DNA of 14,306 nucleotides from Microcaldota archaeon (lineage in GTDB: Archaea > Micrarchaeota > Micrarchaeia > Anstonellales > VGKX01). The notes under the pieces are model-generated. The model was given only the letters and a program-made list of their open reading frames with translations. It ran no database searches and had not been told where the DNA came from. Both the position numbers and the translations under genes were made by a program. The stretch spans positions 1 to 14,306 of the forward strand of contig JAKALW010000005.1 of the NCBI GenBank assembly GCA_021823945.1. The letters are read 5' to 3'. Of this stretch, positions 1 to 8,289 are shown piece after piece; position 1 is the first letter of the stretch; the number at the start of each line of letters is the position of its first letter.

Positions 1-3000
1 TGGAATGTCAGGCAGCTGGCTGATTTCAGCCGAAAGTTTTGCGATTTTCGTGGAAAACTCATCCCTCTCTTTCCGGAGGTCCACTTCTTGGCCCGAACTG
101 TCTTTGATAATGTATTGCCTGTCAATCTGGCTGGATTTTTCCTCAATCTGGCCGTTGATGCCAGTAAGCTGTTTTCCATATGAACTGATATTCTCAATGA
201 GGGATTTTTTGCCGGATTCGGACAGGGGCTTGTCTTTGGCGTCCAAGGCATTGGAATATGAGGCAATGAGCCGCCCGAAATTGGTTTCCTTCAGGTCAAT
301 CAGGGCAGATGGGTCTGAACCAAGTTTGGTCATGAAGTTGGTAAGCTGGGAATTGAGTGAGGAATAGTTGCCCAACGAAGCAGTGGCCGACATGATGGAG
401 TCTGAAAGCCTGGAATCCTGGAGGTTTGCGGACTTTCCGCAGAAGTCGTGGAGCGAGCCCACAATTGTCACAGCAAGAGACATGTTCCCTGATTCAGATA
501 TGTCCTTCAGGGCTGTTGAGATGAGCTGGGCGCCCTCTAATTTGGAGTATTTGACCTGCTCACCGGATAGTTTTGTCAATGCCTCGGTTGTGCTTGAATC
601 AACGCCGGATTTGGCAATCGCGGACGTGAAGGCTGATGCGTCCATCTTGCCTCCCATGAATAATCCGACATCCGACATTGCGAGCAGTTTGGCCTGGTTT
701 TCGGACAATGCGCCCTTAAGTTCCGACTGCGGGCCGCTGCTTCCCAGCTGATTGGCAAACTTGCCAACCTCCTTTGCAAAATCGTCGAATTTCATTATTC
801 CGGACGATACCCCGGCGAATTTGGACAAAAGCTCGCTGAATTCTTTTTTCTGCGATTCTGAGAGGCCGTATTTATTGGCAACCGAATCAATGTCCGAGTT
901 CTGGTCCTTGAGCCTGCCCGCAAATGCGGCAATCAGGGGCGATGAGCCTGCATCGCCGAAAACAAGGTACATCGAATCAGAAAGTTGCTTTGACAGCTCC
1001 CCTTTCAGCCTGGTTGCCTGTTCCTGAAGGTCCTTTTTCTGCTCCGCTGTCAGCTTCGTGTTTTCAAGCTCCTGCGCGATGCGGCCAAGCCTGGTTTGGG
1101 CTTCTTCAATGCTTGCCGGAATGCCCCACTTGGCAAGGTTATATCCGAGTGTCTGGACAACTGCGCCGTAATCATAGATATTTGCCGCAGTGACCTTTTC
1201 GGAAGAGAACATCTTTGATGTGTCAATCTTCTTGCTGTCCAAAAATCCCATGGCGCCTTTCAGGTCGCGGGATTCCACTAGGTCCTGTGCGTGCTTCTGG
1301 TCGTTTGCGCCCATGCCCGAGATTGCCTTGTCAAAAGCCCCCTTGTCAAGGAGAAGGAACGATATGTTGCCTGTCAAGACGTTGGTTTTTAGGACACCCG
1401 TGACATCAATGCCCTTAGACATGAGAATGCCTAGCGAGCGGGAATAATCCCCGAGCTTGAGCGCGGCATCGAAATCGGCAATCTCCCCGCTTGTCCCGGC
1501 CTTGACCAGCTCATCGCGTTTTTTGCCTATGGCGGCAAGGAGCTTTTGCTTTTCATCGTCCTTGGTCCCGTCTCCTGACACTACCTGCGAATAGCTGAAT
1601 TTAGCCATTAGCTGCTGGCTTGCGAGGTTCAAGCCCGCCACTGCGCCGGAAGCGAAGCTTTTCACGATAAAGCCGAAAGGCCCGACATCGGACATGGCAA
1701 TGAACTGCGTGGCTACGCGGGAGAGAAGGTTGCCCAGGCTTGTCACCCTCTGGGAAGAATCAATTGAGAAGAACGATTTGAACTTGTTCCATGCGTCAAC
1801 CTTTGCTGGCCCGGATGACGTCAGATAGTCAAGAAACGAGCTGAAGATTGGATTCACAAGCGAAAATGCGCCAACACCCGTGGTGCTCCGTATGCCCGTT
1901 GCGCCCAAATTCGTCATGTTCGCCGATAGGCTAGTCGTGCTAAGCTGGCTGAACGCGCCGGCAAGCGCCTGCGGGGCGCCCGGCTTGCCGCCAGTGCGCG
2001 GCTGGAAAGTGCCTGCCGGCACCTTTGATTGAGGTGAAATGCTACCCAGGCCCTTTGGCGCCTGGGAAATGCCTGACAAACCCTTGCGCTGCCCGGAAAG
2101 GCCAGCCAAGCCACCAACCATGTTGACAGTGGGCACAAGTCCCGGAGTCTTTTCTGTATCCTTGCCACTCGTGGGCGAATCCCCGATCTTGGTCAGCCTG
2201 ACAGGGGACAAGCCGCTTAGAATCTGCCCAATGCCCTGCCCGCCCTGCTCAAAAAACTTGGAAATCGATGTTGTGATTTTCTTAATCGGTTTTATGTCCC
2301 CGATGCCCGGAATGACTTTCTTGCCGTTGTCATCAGATACGCCGCTGGTTATAAAGTCCAAAATCGGCGATACCTGGACCGAGACATTGATGTTGCGCAT
2401 CTGGTACTGCCTGCCACGGTCAAAGCGCGGGGACGTGAGGTCAAATGACTGGAGCGGGTTCCTGCCTACAATGAACATGGCGCCCAAAAGCATCCCGAAC
2501 ACGAGGATTATCGGCCAGCACAGGGCCTCCTGGGCATTGCCAGTTGAAAGCGGGCAGAAGCTCGCCTCCGCATATGCGGACGAGTAGTTCTTGGTCAAGG
2601 ATGCGGGCGCAGGGCCGGACAGGGCATTGGCGCACAAGGGTATTTTGTTGTACAGGACATAGGAAGAGTATGATGTAATTTGCGCCCCGTTGAGCGCCTT
2701 GACCGCGCTCTCGTTTCCAATGCAGTCGCGTAGCCTGAAATCGCTAGCCGAGTCAAAGCAGTGGAAAAACGCGACCTGGGAGCAGTTGTTTGGCGAGGTT
2801 ATTGAGACCACGGCCGTGCCATTGTCTGATGCGAATGTTGAGTCGCGGGGGTATTCGCGCGTGAACACCTTGCACACGCCAGTAATTGACGGGTCGTTTT
2901 TCGTGCGCCAGACAACATACACTGGCTCGTTTGGAAGTGCGGCGCGCGTTGTGCCGTTGTCAGAAAACAGGACCAGGTCAAAAGTTCCCGTGTCCCCTGA

Positions 3001-3144
3001 AACATTGGATGTTACAAGCAGGTAGGAAGGTATGAGACCGACCGGGCACATGCCGGGATTTATAGGGTTTGCTGGCGGCGACTGGGCAATTGCAATGCTG
3101 GTTGCCACAAGTAAAAAAGCCATGAATGCCGATAATTTTGCCAT
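1..3144 (-). CDS. Signal-peptide bitopic membrane protein with a very long cytoplasmic helical region (3' end beyond window)
   Basis: I do not recognise the family. The minus-strand frame is open from the ATG at 3144 to base 1 (1048 codons, no stop); I checked every codon for stops, so the C-terminus lies left of the window. Residues 1-20 are a signal peptide ending AIA|QS. Residues 21-205 are an extracellular domain with about eight Cys and several N-x-S/T sequons. A single membrane span lies at about 208-227, followed by RNP. The rest should be cytoplasmic: a Gly/Ser/Pro/Lys-rich linker (about 320-395), a helical region with degenerate repeats (about 565-645), and predicted coiled coils at about 678-721 and 995-1048. 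It is the last gene seen in the operon, 66 nt after the lipoprotein gene and in the same frame. No good Shine-Dalgarno precedes the ATG; a GTG three codons upstream (3153) is an alternative start. A scaffold, tether or length-determining role is possible but unproven. Confidence 0.8.
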   Translation of the reverse strand, partial: MAKLSAFMAFLLVATSIAIAQSPPANPINPGMCPVGLIPSYLLVTSNVSGDTGTFDLVLFSDNGTTRAALPNEPVYVVWRTKNDPSITGVCKVFTREYPRDSTFASDNGTAVVSITSPNNCSQVAFFHCFDSASDFRLRDCIGNESAVKALNGAQITSYSSYVLYNKIPLCANALSGPAPASLTKNYSSAYAEASFCPLSTGNAQEALCWPIILVFGMLLGAMFIVGRNPLQSFDLTSPRFDRGRQYQMRNINVSVQVSPILDFITSGVSDDNGKKVIPGIGDIKPIKKITTSISKFFEQGGQGIGQILSGLSPVRLTKIGDSPTSGKDTEKTPGLVPTVNMVGGLAGLSGQRKGLSGISQAPKGLGSISPQSKVPAGTFQPRTGGKPGAPQALAGAFSQLSTTSLSANMTNLGATGIRSTTGVGAFSLVNPIFSSFLDYLTSSGPAKVDAWNKFKSFFSIDSSQRVTSLGNLLSRVATQFIAMSDVGPFGFIVKSFASGAVAGLNLASQQLMAKFSYSQVVSGDGTKDDEKQKLLAAIGKKRDELVKAGTSGEIADFDAALKLGDYSRSLGILMSKGIDVTGVLKTNVLTGNISFLLLDKGAFDKAISGMGANDQKHAQDLVESRDLKGAMGFLDSKKIDTSKMFSSEKVTAANIYDYGAVVQTLGYNLAKWGIPASIEEAQTRLGRIAQELENTKLTAEQKKDLQEQATRLKGELSKQLSDSMYLVFGDAGSSPLIAAFAGRLKDQNSDIDSVANKYGLSESQKKEFSELLSKFAGVSSGIMKFDDFAKEVGKFANQLGSSGPQSELKGALSENQAKLLAMSDVGLFMGGKMDASAFTSAIAKSGVDSSTTEALTKLSGEQVKYSKLEGAQLISTALKDISESGNMSLAVTIVGSLHDFCGKSANLQDSRLSDSIMSATASLGNYSSLNSQLTNFMTKLGSDPSALIDLKETNFGRLIASYSNALDAKDKPLSESGKKSLIENISSYGKQLTGINGQIEEKSSQIDRQYIIKDSSGQEVDLRKERDEFSTKIAKLSAEISQLPDIP

Positions 3145-3210
3145 GTTAGCCACACTTAATTGCGCGGCGATATTGCCGCAAATGCCAGTTTTGTTGCCAT
3201 ATGAGCCATT
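3145..3210 (-). other. Intergenic spacer with a small inverted repeat ahead of the bitopic protein gene
   Basis: This 66-nt gap separates the lipoprotein stop (TAG) from the next ATG. It holds an inverted repeat, GCGGC (3164-3168) and GCCGC (3175-3179), with a 6-nt AT-rich loop. There is no U-run after it on the minus strand, so it is not a convincing terminator. The downstream gene lacks the GTGA site that the other four in-window starts have. The AATAT in the loop lies about 28 nt upstream of the ATG, where a TATA box would sit for a leaderless transcript, but it is a poor match to the archaeal consensus. Regulatory meaning is a guess. Confidence 0.3.
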
Positions 3211-6200
3211 CTAATTTGCCACGCAGCTTATCTTGGCGTTTGAGAGCGGCAACGAGAATCCGCACCCGCTCGTGTTAAGGCTTGTCGGGTCAGTGCCGCA
3301 GTCTATGAGCGTGCTCCCGTCGCGCGGATATACATCGAGCGTGATTTTCTGCTTTTGCGCCTCCGTCTTGATATAGGTGTAATTCAAAAGCGAGCCGTCC
3401 TGCTGCTCCTCCTGAATGCAGCAGCGCGACGAGTCGGGAAGCGAGGATATCTCCGCGCCGTATATCTGGGACGTCAGGGCAGCCCTGTTGATGGTCTTGG
3501 AATATGTTGTGCCGTCATTATACTTGTAAGTGCATGATATTGTGCCGGCCGTTGCATTGCAAAGCTTGCAGTCAGTGGCGACATAACAGCTGTTCGGGCA
3601 CATTATGCCCGTGGTCCCGACGCCCGCGCTGCCATAGCCAGTGCAATACTGGCCAGTGGCGCATTTTGGATTGCACAGGCCCTGGGCTATGTCGTAATCA
3701 GTGCATGGCTGGCATGAGCACGTGTCTTTTGGATATGTTTTCTGGAAATAGGTGTATGTCGACATGCCGAGCGCTTTTATCGAGTTCTTCTGGAAAGAGC
3801 AGAACTTTGCGCCTTTGAAATCCTGCTGGCTTGCGGTGTTGAGCACCAGCCCCCTGCCATCTGCCTGAGTTGTCCAGTTTGTCCTCCATTTGTCGTAGAT
3901 GACGGCAAGGGTGCCAGAGTTCACAAGGCCGCTTGTCTGGTTGAACATGTAGGACAACATGCCCTCCATGTTTGCCTGGGACCAGCACTGGTCAGATACT
4001 GAAGGCGTGTAATTCACATAGAGTTGAACTGAAAGCCAGCCTCCGTTGCCGCCGCCAGAGCCGCTATACCCCTGGTCGCGGAAATTGAACCACAGGTAAC
4101 GATAGCTTCCTGAGCCGTCAAGCGCTGGGCCGGTGGAGCCATACCAGCAATTGCTCGGGTTGGGGGTGCCGTCCCCGCAGGAACCCCAGTGGCAGTAATA
4201 CCAGTTGATGCTCGATGGGCTGCCCGGGAGCTGGATTGCGGAGCCGTCATTGGAGTCCTGGTTTGCCAGGCTGACCGAATTAAGCGCGCCAAGCGACGAA
4301 TTGAAATAGAAATTGAAAAAGCCCTTGCCCTTGTAGTCATAGGTGCAGCTTTGCGGGTTGAAAGGGTCCTGGGACGAGGAATACGTCCCTATCTTGACCG
4401 TGCCTATGCTGACATCGCCCGATTGCGGCGGGTAATTCCAGCCCGAACCTGAAGTCACGGTAATGGCATTGGTGGCGCCTGCTACATTGTCGGGTATTGC
4501 GCTCTCGTTTATGTCGAACCTGTTGACTATGGAGGGCTTCTGGTACCTGTTGAGGAGCGTGCGCGAGTAGTTCTCCTGTATGTTCAGGATTGACGCGTAA
4601 TCGCCGCAAAGCGCAGGGTTGGCGTTTGTGGCGTCGGTCGGATTGAACGTGTTGAGCACCATGTCGACAAGCGCCGCGGACTCATTGTATGTCTTTTTGG
4701 TCACAGTGTCATAGCCGAACAGGCTGTCAAGCCTTGCAATGCTCCTGTCCGGGTTCTCCACTGCCACAAGGCATTTGGGGCAGTAGGTCTTGACGCCCTT
4801 TGCGCGCAGTATGATGTCGCCGTTTGAAGCGTAATTGCCAGAAGAGGCCGAATTCCCGTTAGGTATGCCGACATTGACAATGACAGCGCCCATGTTTTCA
4901 GGAATGTCCTTTTTGGCGAACAGGTCGGCTGTCAGCAGGGAATAGTCGTAATTGCGCGTGAAAGTCGTGAAAAAGCCGTTTGATGATAGCGAGAAATTGG
5001 AGGGGGCGTACCACAGGTTTTTGTCCTGCATGTTCAGGATTGGCAGCACGTTAGAGCGCAGGTAAATGTCAAGCTTGCTGTTCAGGTATTGGGGCACGGG
5101 CGTGTAATATGGCCAGCCCTTGTCGACATAACAGCCATAATTGCCATTGCCGCAGTCGCAGGACCTGCCGTTCTCGTTGTGCCCGCCGCACGCGTCCCAC
5201 TCGTTCTCCTTGCACAAGGCCTGGGCGCGCTGGAGGTCGCCATTGGGGCTTGATGAGCTGAACCGCCACAGCGCGGAATCTACAGGATAATTGTCCGATG
5301 ACACTGCTATTGGGCAATACATGCTATTGACATTGCCCCCGGGCGCGGATGGCTTTATGCCATTGGCCGTAAGCGTCTGCTGTGTGATTGTCGCAGTTGT
5401 GCACGCCTCGCATACGCCAAGCGTGTGCACGCGCAGCTTGCCATTGTCATTGTCGCACGTGCCAAAATTGTTGATGGTAACTTTGTAAACGTAAACCGCG
5501 CTATAATCGCGCCATGCGCTGTCGCCGTCGTAACAGCGCACGCTTGTTGTGTCGTCGCACTGTTTCCTGTCAAACGCGACAGTGGCGGTAATGCTGCAGT
5601 TTGACAAAAGCCCGATTAACGGGGTAAGCTGGGAAACTGTCGGGGCGGTCTGGAGGCTTGCGGAGGGAGTAGTCAATGGGAAAGCAGTGTTCCCGCCGAC
5701 TTTGCCCCTGACTTTGTACACCTCGAATGTGAGCGGGTCTGGGCCAACTGCCGTGTTTGCCAGGAAAGGAAGGATAAGAATGTTGTTCGACGTGTCCGAC
5801 TGCCCGCTGCAGGTGGCCCTGAACTGGCTGTCAAGGTAGCAGTTGCAGTTCGACTGTGCATTGTTGTTGTTCTTGCTGCATACTGACTGGGCAGCGTAGC
5901 CGTTCTTGTTGCACACGCCCGAAAAGCATTCCGAGTCGAATTCGCACGCATCTTCCGGCCCTAGCCTGTAATTCCCCATAGTGTCGGTATAGCCGGTATA
6001 ATATTCGTCTGCATATTCCGCCTTGAGAGAGTCGAGGATTTGGCGGTAGGCAATCTCGGTCGAGGACATTATGACGCCGCTGTCGGAAAGCTTGGTGCCT
6101 GTCTGGCCCTCGTGGCAGCTGCCCTCCCACGGATTCTTGCACTGCCCGTACTTGTTCGAGCAGTCGCTATTCCCGTCTTCGCCGCAAATGAACTGCCCCC

Positions 6201-7125
6201 AATACCTGGTCTGGGTGAAATTGTAGCTTGCGGAGCTTGAGAGGAAAGGCAGTTTCTGGGACGTGGACTGCCTGGCCGTGGACGAGCAGTTTTCCGCGTC
6301 GAATGGCGCGCAATAGAACATGCACGCGGTGGCATAATCCATATTGTTGTCATATGTATTATAGCTGTAGAAAGAAAGCCCGTTGGTGGGGCAGGTGCGC
6401 ATGGAATACGCGCCCAGATTATAGTAATCGCAAGCGCCTTGCGAGTTTCTCATTCCAACGTAATTTGTGAACCTGTCCTTCACGCCCGTTGGCGAGCCGC
6501 ATTGCCTGTCAGTTATGGGGAAATAGTTCCTCGCCTCCTCGAAATCCGAGAAGCTCTCCCCGATGCCGAACCTGAAGGAATTGAGCCACAGCGAGCCTTT
6601 TGAAGATGTTATCTCATTGGCGGTTTTCTGGTTGAGGGGCAGGAACTGGCACGTGGTGCCAAGCAGGTTGACTGCCACCTTGTTCGAAAGACCCGAGTCC
6701 ACAGAACCGGCCTTGGAATTGCTGTCTTTTGTGCTCGCCGTGACCTGGTCGTTTGCGGACATGGCAGGCGATGGGTCGAACTTGGCATAGCCGCATACCA
6801 TGGCATTGCACATGTTCTTGACGCACTGCAGGCTTGTCGGGTTGTCGCACACGAGAACGGGCGTGTCATTGCTCGTGGTGCCGTTCTTGCAATAAGTGCT
6901 CTGGTTAGTGCACGTGAGCAGGACGGCCGAACTGGCTACGTCCCTGCATGCGCCTGACGTGTCGCAGGTCAGGTTGTGCTGGATATTGTCAAGCGTGACA
7001 GTGCACGAGCCGCCGCCTGCCGGGCAGCACTGGCTGTAGCTCGTGTTGCAGCCTGCAAGGTAGAGGGACGCGAACAGCGCTAATGCCGCAATGGCCAAAA
7101 ATGCAAACTTGCTGCCTTTTGCCAT
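3211..7125 (-). CDS. Giant Cys-rich exported lipoprotein (1304 aa)
   Basis: Predicted surface lipoprotein of unrecognised family. Residues 1-25 form a signal peptide with a lipobox LAGC at 23-26, so Cys26 would be lipidated and the protein held on the outer face of the membrane. I count about 67 Cys in 1304 residues, leaving an even number after lipidation, which suits a disulfide-bonded protein. Cys clusters lie at 26-111, 209-439 (including an EGF/knottin-like CEFDSECFSGVC at 394-405), 510-665 and 1136-1301. The Cys-poor middle (about 670-1130) looks globular: alternating hydrophobic strand and helix segments, interrupted at about 886-1040 by a Gly/Trp/Tyr-rich, probably beta-sandwich segment. 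There are no further membrane spans. The start is fixed by GGTGAT 5 nt upstream, within the end of gene D. It ends in TAG and lies 1 nt after the preceding gene, so it should be co-translated with the membrane paralogs. Possible roles are an external cap, adhesin or surface enzyme; none is proven. Confidence 0.75.
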   Translation of the reverse strand: MAKGSKFAFLAIAALALFASLYLAGCNTSYSQCCPAGGGSCTVTLDNIQHNLTCDTSGACRDVASSAVLLTCTNQSTYCKNGTTSNDTPVLVCDNPTSLQCVKNMCNAMVCGYAKFDPSPAMSANDQVTASTKDSNSKAGSVDSGLSNKVAVNLLGTTCQFLPLNQKTANEITSSKGSLWLNSFRFGIGESFSDFEEARNYFPITDRQCGSPTGVKDRFTNYVGMRNSQGACDYYNLGAYSMRTCPTNGLSFYSYNTYDNNMDYATACMFYCAPFDAENCSSTARQSTSQKLPFLSSSASYNFTQTRYWGQFICGEDGNSDCSNKYGQCKNPWEGSCHEGQTGTKLSDSGVIMSSTEIAYRQILDSLKAEYADEYYTGYTDTMGNYRLGPEDACEFDSECFSGVCNKNGYAAQSVCSKNNNNAQSNCNCYLDSQFRATCSGQSDTSNNILILPFLANTAVGPDPLTFEVYKVRGKVGGNTAFPLTTPSASLQTAPTVSQLTPLIGLLSNCSITATVAFDRKQCDDTTSVRCYDGDSAWRDYSAVYVYKVTINNFGTCDNDNGKLRVHTLGVCEACTTATITQQTLTANGIKPSAPGGNVNSMYCPIAVSSDNYPVDSALWRFSSSSPNGDLQRAQALCKENEWDACGGHNENGRSCDCGNGNYGCYVDKGWPYYTPVPQYLNSKLDIYLRSNVLPILNMQDKNLWYAPSNFSLSSNGFFTTFTRNYDYSLLTADLFAKKDIPENMGAVIVNVGIPNGNSASSGNYASNGDIILRAKGVKTYCPKCLVAVENPDRSIARLDSLFGYDTVTKKTYNESAALVDMVLNTFNPTDATNANPALCGDYASILNIQENYSRTLLNRYQKPSIVNRFDINESAIPDNVAGATNAITVTSGSGWNYPPQSGDVSIGTVKIGTYSSSQDPFNPQSCTYDYKGKGFFNFYFNSSLGALNSVSLANQDSNDGSAIQLPGSPSSINWYYCHWGSCGDGTPNPSNCWYGSTGPALDGSGSYRYLWFNFRDQGYSGSGGGNGGWLSVQLYVNYTPSVSDQCWSQANMEGMLSYMFNQTSGLVNSGTLAVIYDKWRTNWTTQADGRGLVLNTASQQDFKGAKFCSFQKNSIKALGMSTYTYFQKTYPKDTCSCQPCTDYDIAQGLCNPKCATGQYCTGYGSAGVGTTGIMCPNSCYVATDCKLCNATAGTISCTYKYNDGTTYSKTINRAALTSQIYGAEISSLPDSSRCCIQEEQQDGSLLNYTYIKTEAQKQKITLDVYPRDGSTLIDCGTDPTSLNTSGCGFSLPLSNAKISCVAN

Positions 7126-7126
7126 T

Positions 7127-8227
7127 TCATATCACCTTGGATACCATGCGCATTATGTCGCCTGAATCCCCGCCCAAAAGCGACGCCGCAGTGCGGATGA
7201 AAATCAGCGTGGCGGCAAGGGCCACAAATGGATAGAACATCATATTAACCGTTATCTTGGCTATCAGGTCGGGCGCGTCAGTGCACGTTTCCACTGCGGA
7301 CGACCCCGAACCTGACGCAAGCGGGGGAATTGTGAGGATTGCCACCGAACCCTTGAACCCAGGATAGCACGCGAATGAGGCGTCCTGCGTCACATCGGCG
7401 TTGGGGGCGGCGGCGCGCTTGACAAATGTCGGGTCATTGACTAGGTACACAACTGGGAATACGAAATAGAACCCCAGCGCTATGGCAATCAAAAGCCCTC
7501 CAATCCCCCTAAGCACGGGGAACACCCGCAGAAGCAGGCCCAGGGGCAGGAATACGGCAAGCATGTTTTCCGCAAGGTAATTGAGCACTGATTTCTGCCC
7601 GTAAAGGTTCACCAGAAGCGGGGTTATCTTGTACCCGGTCAGGTGATTGCTTTCTACCTGGCTGTGCAGGTACCAGTCGCCGCAATAGACAGGAATGCCC
7701 TTGATGTTTGCGCATGTGGATGCAGTTCTTTCAGTGCCATAATTGGATGCATAGGTCTTCGTGTAGCAGTCCTCAAGCGCTGCGGCGTTCTCGTCAACTT
7801 TGCAGTATATGTATGACAGGGGCCCGCCGGTATAGTCGAAAATCTTGTACTGCTGGCCATTGCATATTGCCACGCTGTCGGCGCCTATGACGCTCTGTAC
7901 TGTGTATTGCAGCACCCCGTCAAGCACCACTGTCGCCGAGACTATCATGATTGCGGACGCGGTGACGTGGTAGAACTCTGACTTGGCAAAGCGCTTGACA
8001 TTGTCAAGCTGGAGGCCATAGCCAAGCATGTATATGAGGACATTGGCAAACAGGCACGCGCCCACGGCGGCCATTGCTATGCCCTGCCATCCCCAGCCGC
8101 CAGGGTTCTGCGCAGAGTCGCTAAGCCATGCCTTGTTGAAAGAGGTCGTGCTGTTATACGAGTCCAAAGCCGACAGGCTGCCGAAAAGCGCCAGCATGGC
8201 GAGGATGAAAATGAACTGCTTTTTCAT
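7127..8227 (-). CDS. Polytopic membrane protein, VirB6/TrbL/CedA-like topology (paralog D)
   Basis: 366 aa, one of four tandem paralogs. Signal peptide 1-20. Spans at about 47-71, 88-112, 217-237, 241-263 and 325-346. The short loops after spans 1 and 3 are Lys/Arg-bearing (DNVKRFAK; R234 and R240), so the N-terminus is outside and the C-terminus inside. The first extracellular loop (113-215) has six Cys; the second (264-322) has two. Family marks: YMLG at 66-69; the conserved hairpin at 227-258 with G230, R234, R240, G243-G244, LIA 246-248 and P258; and a C-terminal tail containing LLGGDSGDI. The topology (outside N-terminus, five spans, large loop between 2 and 3, inside C-terminus) is that reported for Agrobacterium VirB6. 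The family assignment rests on topology and the shared core, not on a search. It lies 62 nt after paralog C and 1 nt before the lipoprotein gene. Confidence 0.7.
   Translation of the reverse strand: MKKQFIFILAMLALFGSLSALDSYNSTTSFNKAWLSDSAQNPGGWGWQGIAMAAVGACLFANVLIYMLGYGLQLDNVKRFAKSEFYHVTASAIMIVSATVVLDGVLQYTVQSVIGADSVAICNGQQYKIFDYTGGPLSYIYCKVDENAAALEDCYTKTYASNYGTERTASTCANIKGIPVYCGDWYLHSQVESNHLTGYKITPLLVNLYGQKSVLNYLAENMLAVFLPLGLLLRVFPVLRGIGGLLIAIALGFYFVFPVVYLVNDPTFVKRAAAPNADVTQDASFACYPGFKGSVAILTIPPLASGSGSSAVETCTDAPDLIAKITVNMMFYPFVALAATLIFIRTAASLLGGDSGDIMRMVSKVI
7131..7136 (-). promoter_or_regulatory. Ribosome binding site GGTGAT for the lipoprotein gene
   Basis: GGTGAT lies 5 nt upstream of the ATG at 7125 and inside the last codons of the preceding gene. 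It matches the archaeal anti-Shine-Dalgarno sequence closely. It fixes the start and implies coupled translation. Confidence 0.75.
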
Positions 8228-8289
8228 GCCATTATCACATTGTTCTTTTTTTCAATCGGTTTTCCCGTTTTCAGCGGGATTGCCCGCAA
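8228..8289 (-). other. 62-nt intergenic spacer with a perfect GC hairpin and an A7 run
   Basis: Read on the minus strand, the spacer has a hairpin with a perfect 5-bp stem, GCGGG/CCCGC (8274-8278 with 8283-8287, 4-nt loop), right after the stop of paralog C. A weaker CGG/CCG pairing follows, then a run of seven A (8246-8252 on the + strand as T7). Minus-strand transcripts would have A, not U, after the hairpin, so it does not look like a terminator. A processing site, mRNA-stability element or weak internal promoter are options. Confidence 0.35.
8234..8238 (-). promoter_or_regulatory. Ribosome binding site GTGAT for paralog D
   Basis: GTGAT lies 6 nt upstream of the ATG at 8227. An ATG 6 nt further upstream is out of frame and hits TGA at once, so the 8227 start is preferred. 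An in-frame TGA in the spacer rules out a longer N-terminus. Confidence 0.6.

Noticed and set aside
5..2587. Row of plus-strand open frames across the left 2.6 kb
   Set aside because: They are antisense to a continuous minus-strand frame with signal peptide, membrane span and coherent protein composition. The plus-strand products are short, interrupted and Ser/Pro-rich in a way typical of antisense shadows.
3164..3179. Inverted repeat as an intrinsic terminator of the lipoprotein gene
   Set aside because: The stem is only 5-6 bp and no T-run follows on the coding strand.
3156..3200. 14-residue ORF (MATKLAFAAISPRN) in the E-F spacer
   Set aside because: It is too short to be a signal peptide or known leader, and has no ribosome site. 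It could be a leader peptide, but nothing supports it.
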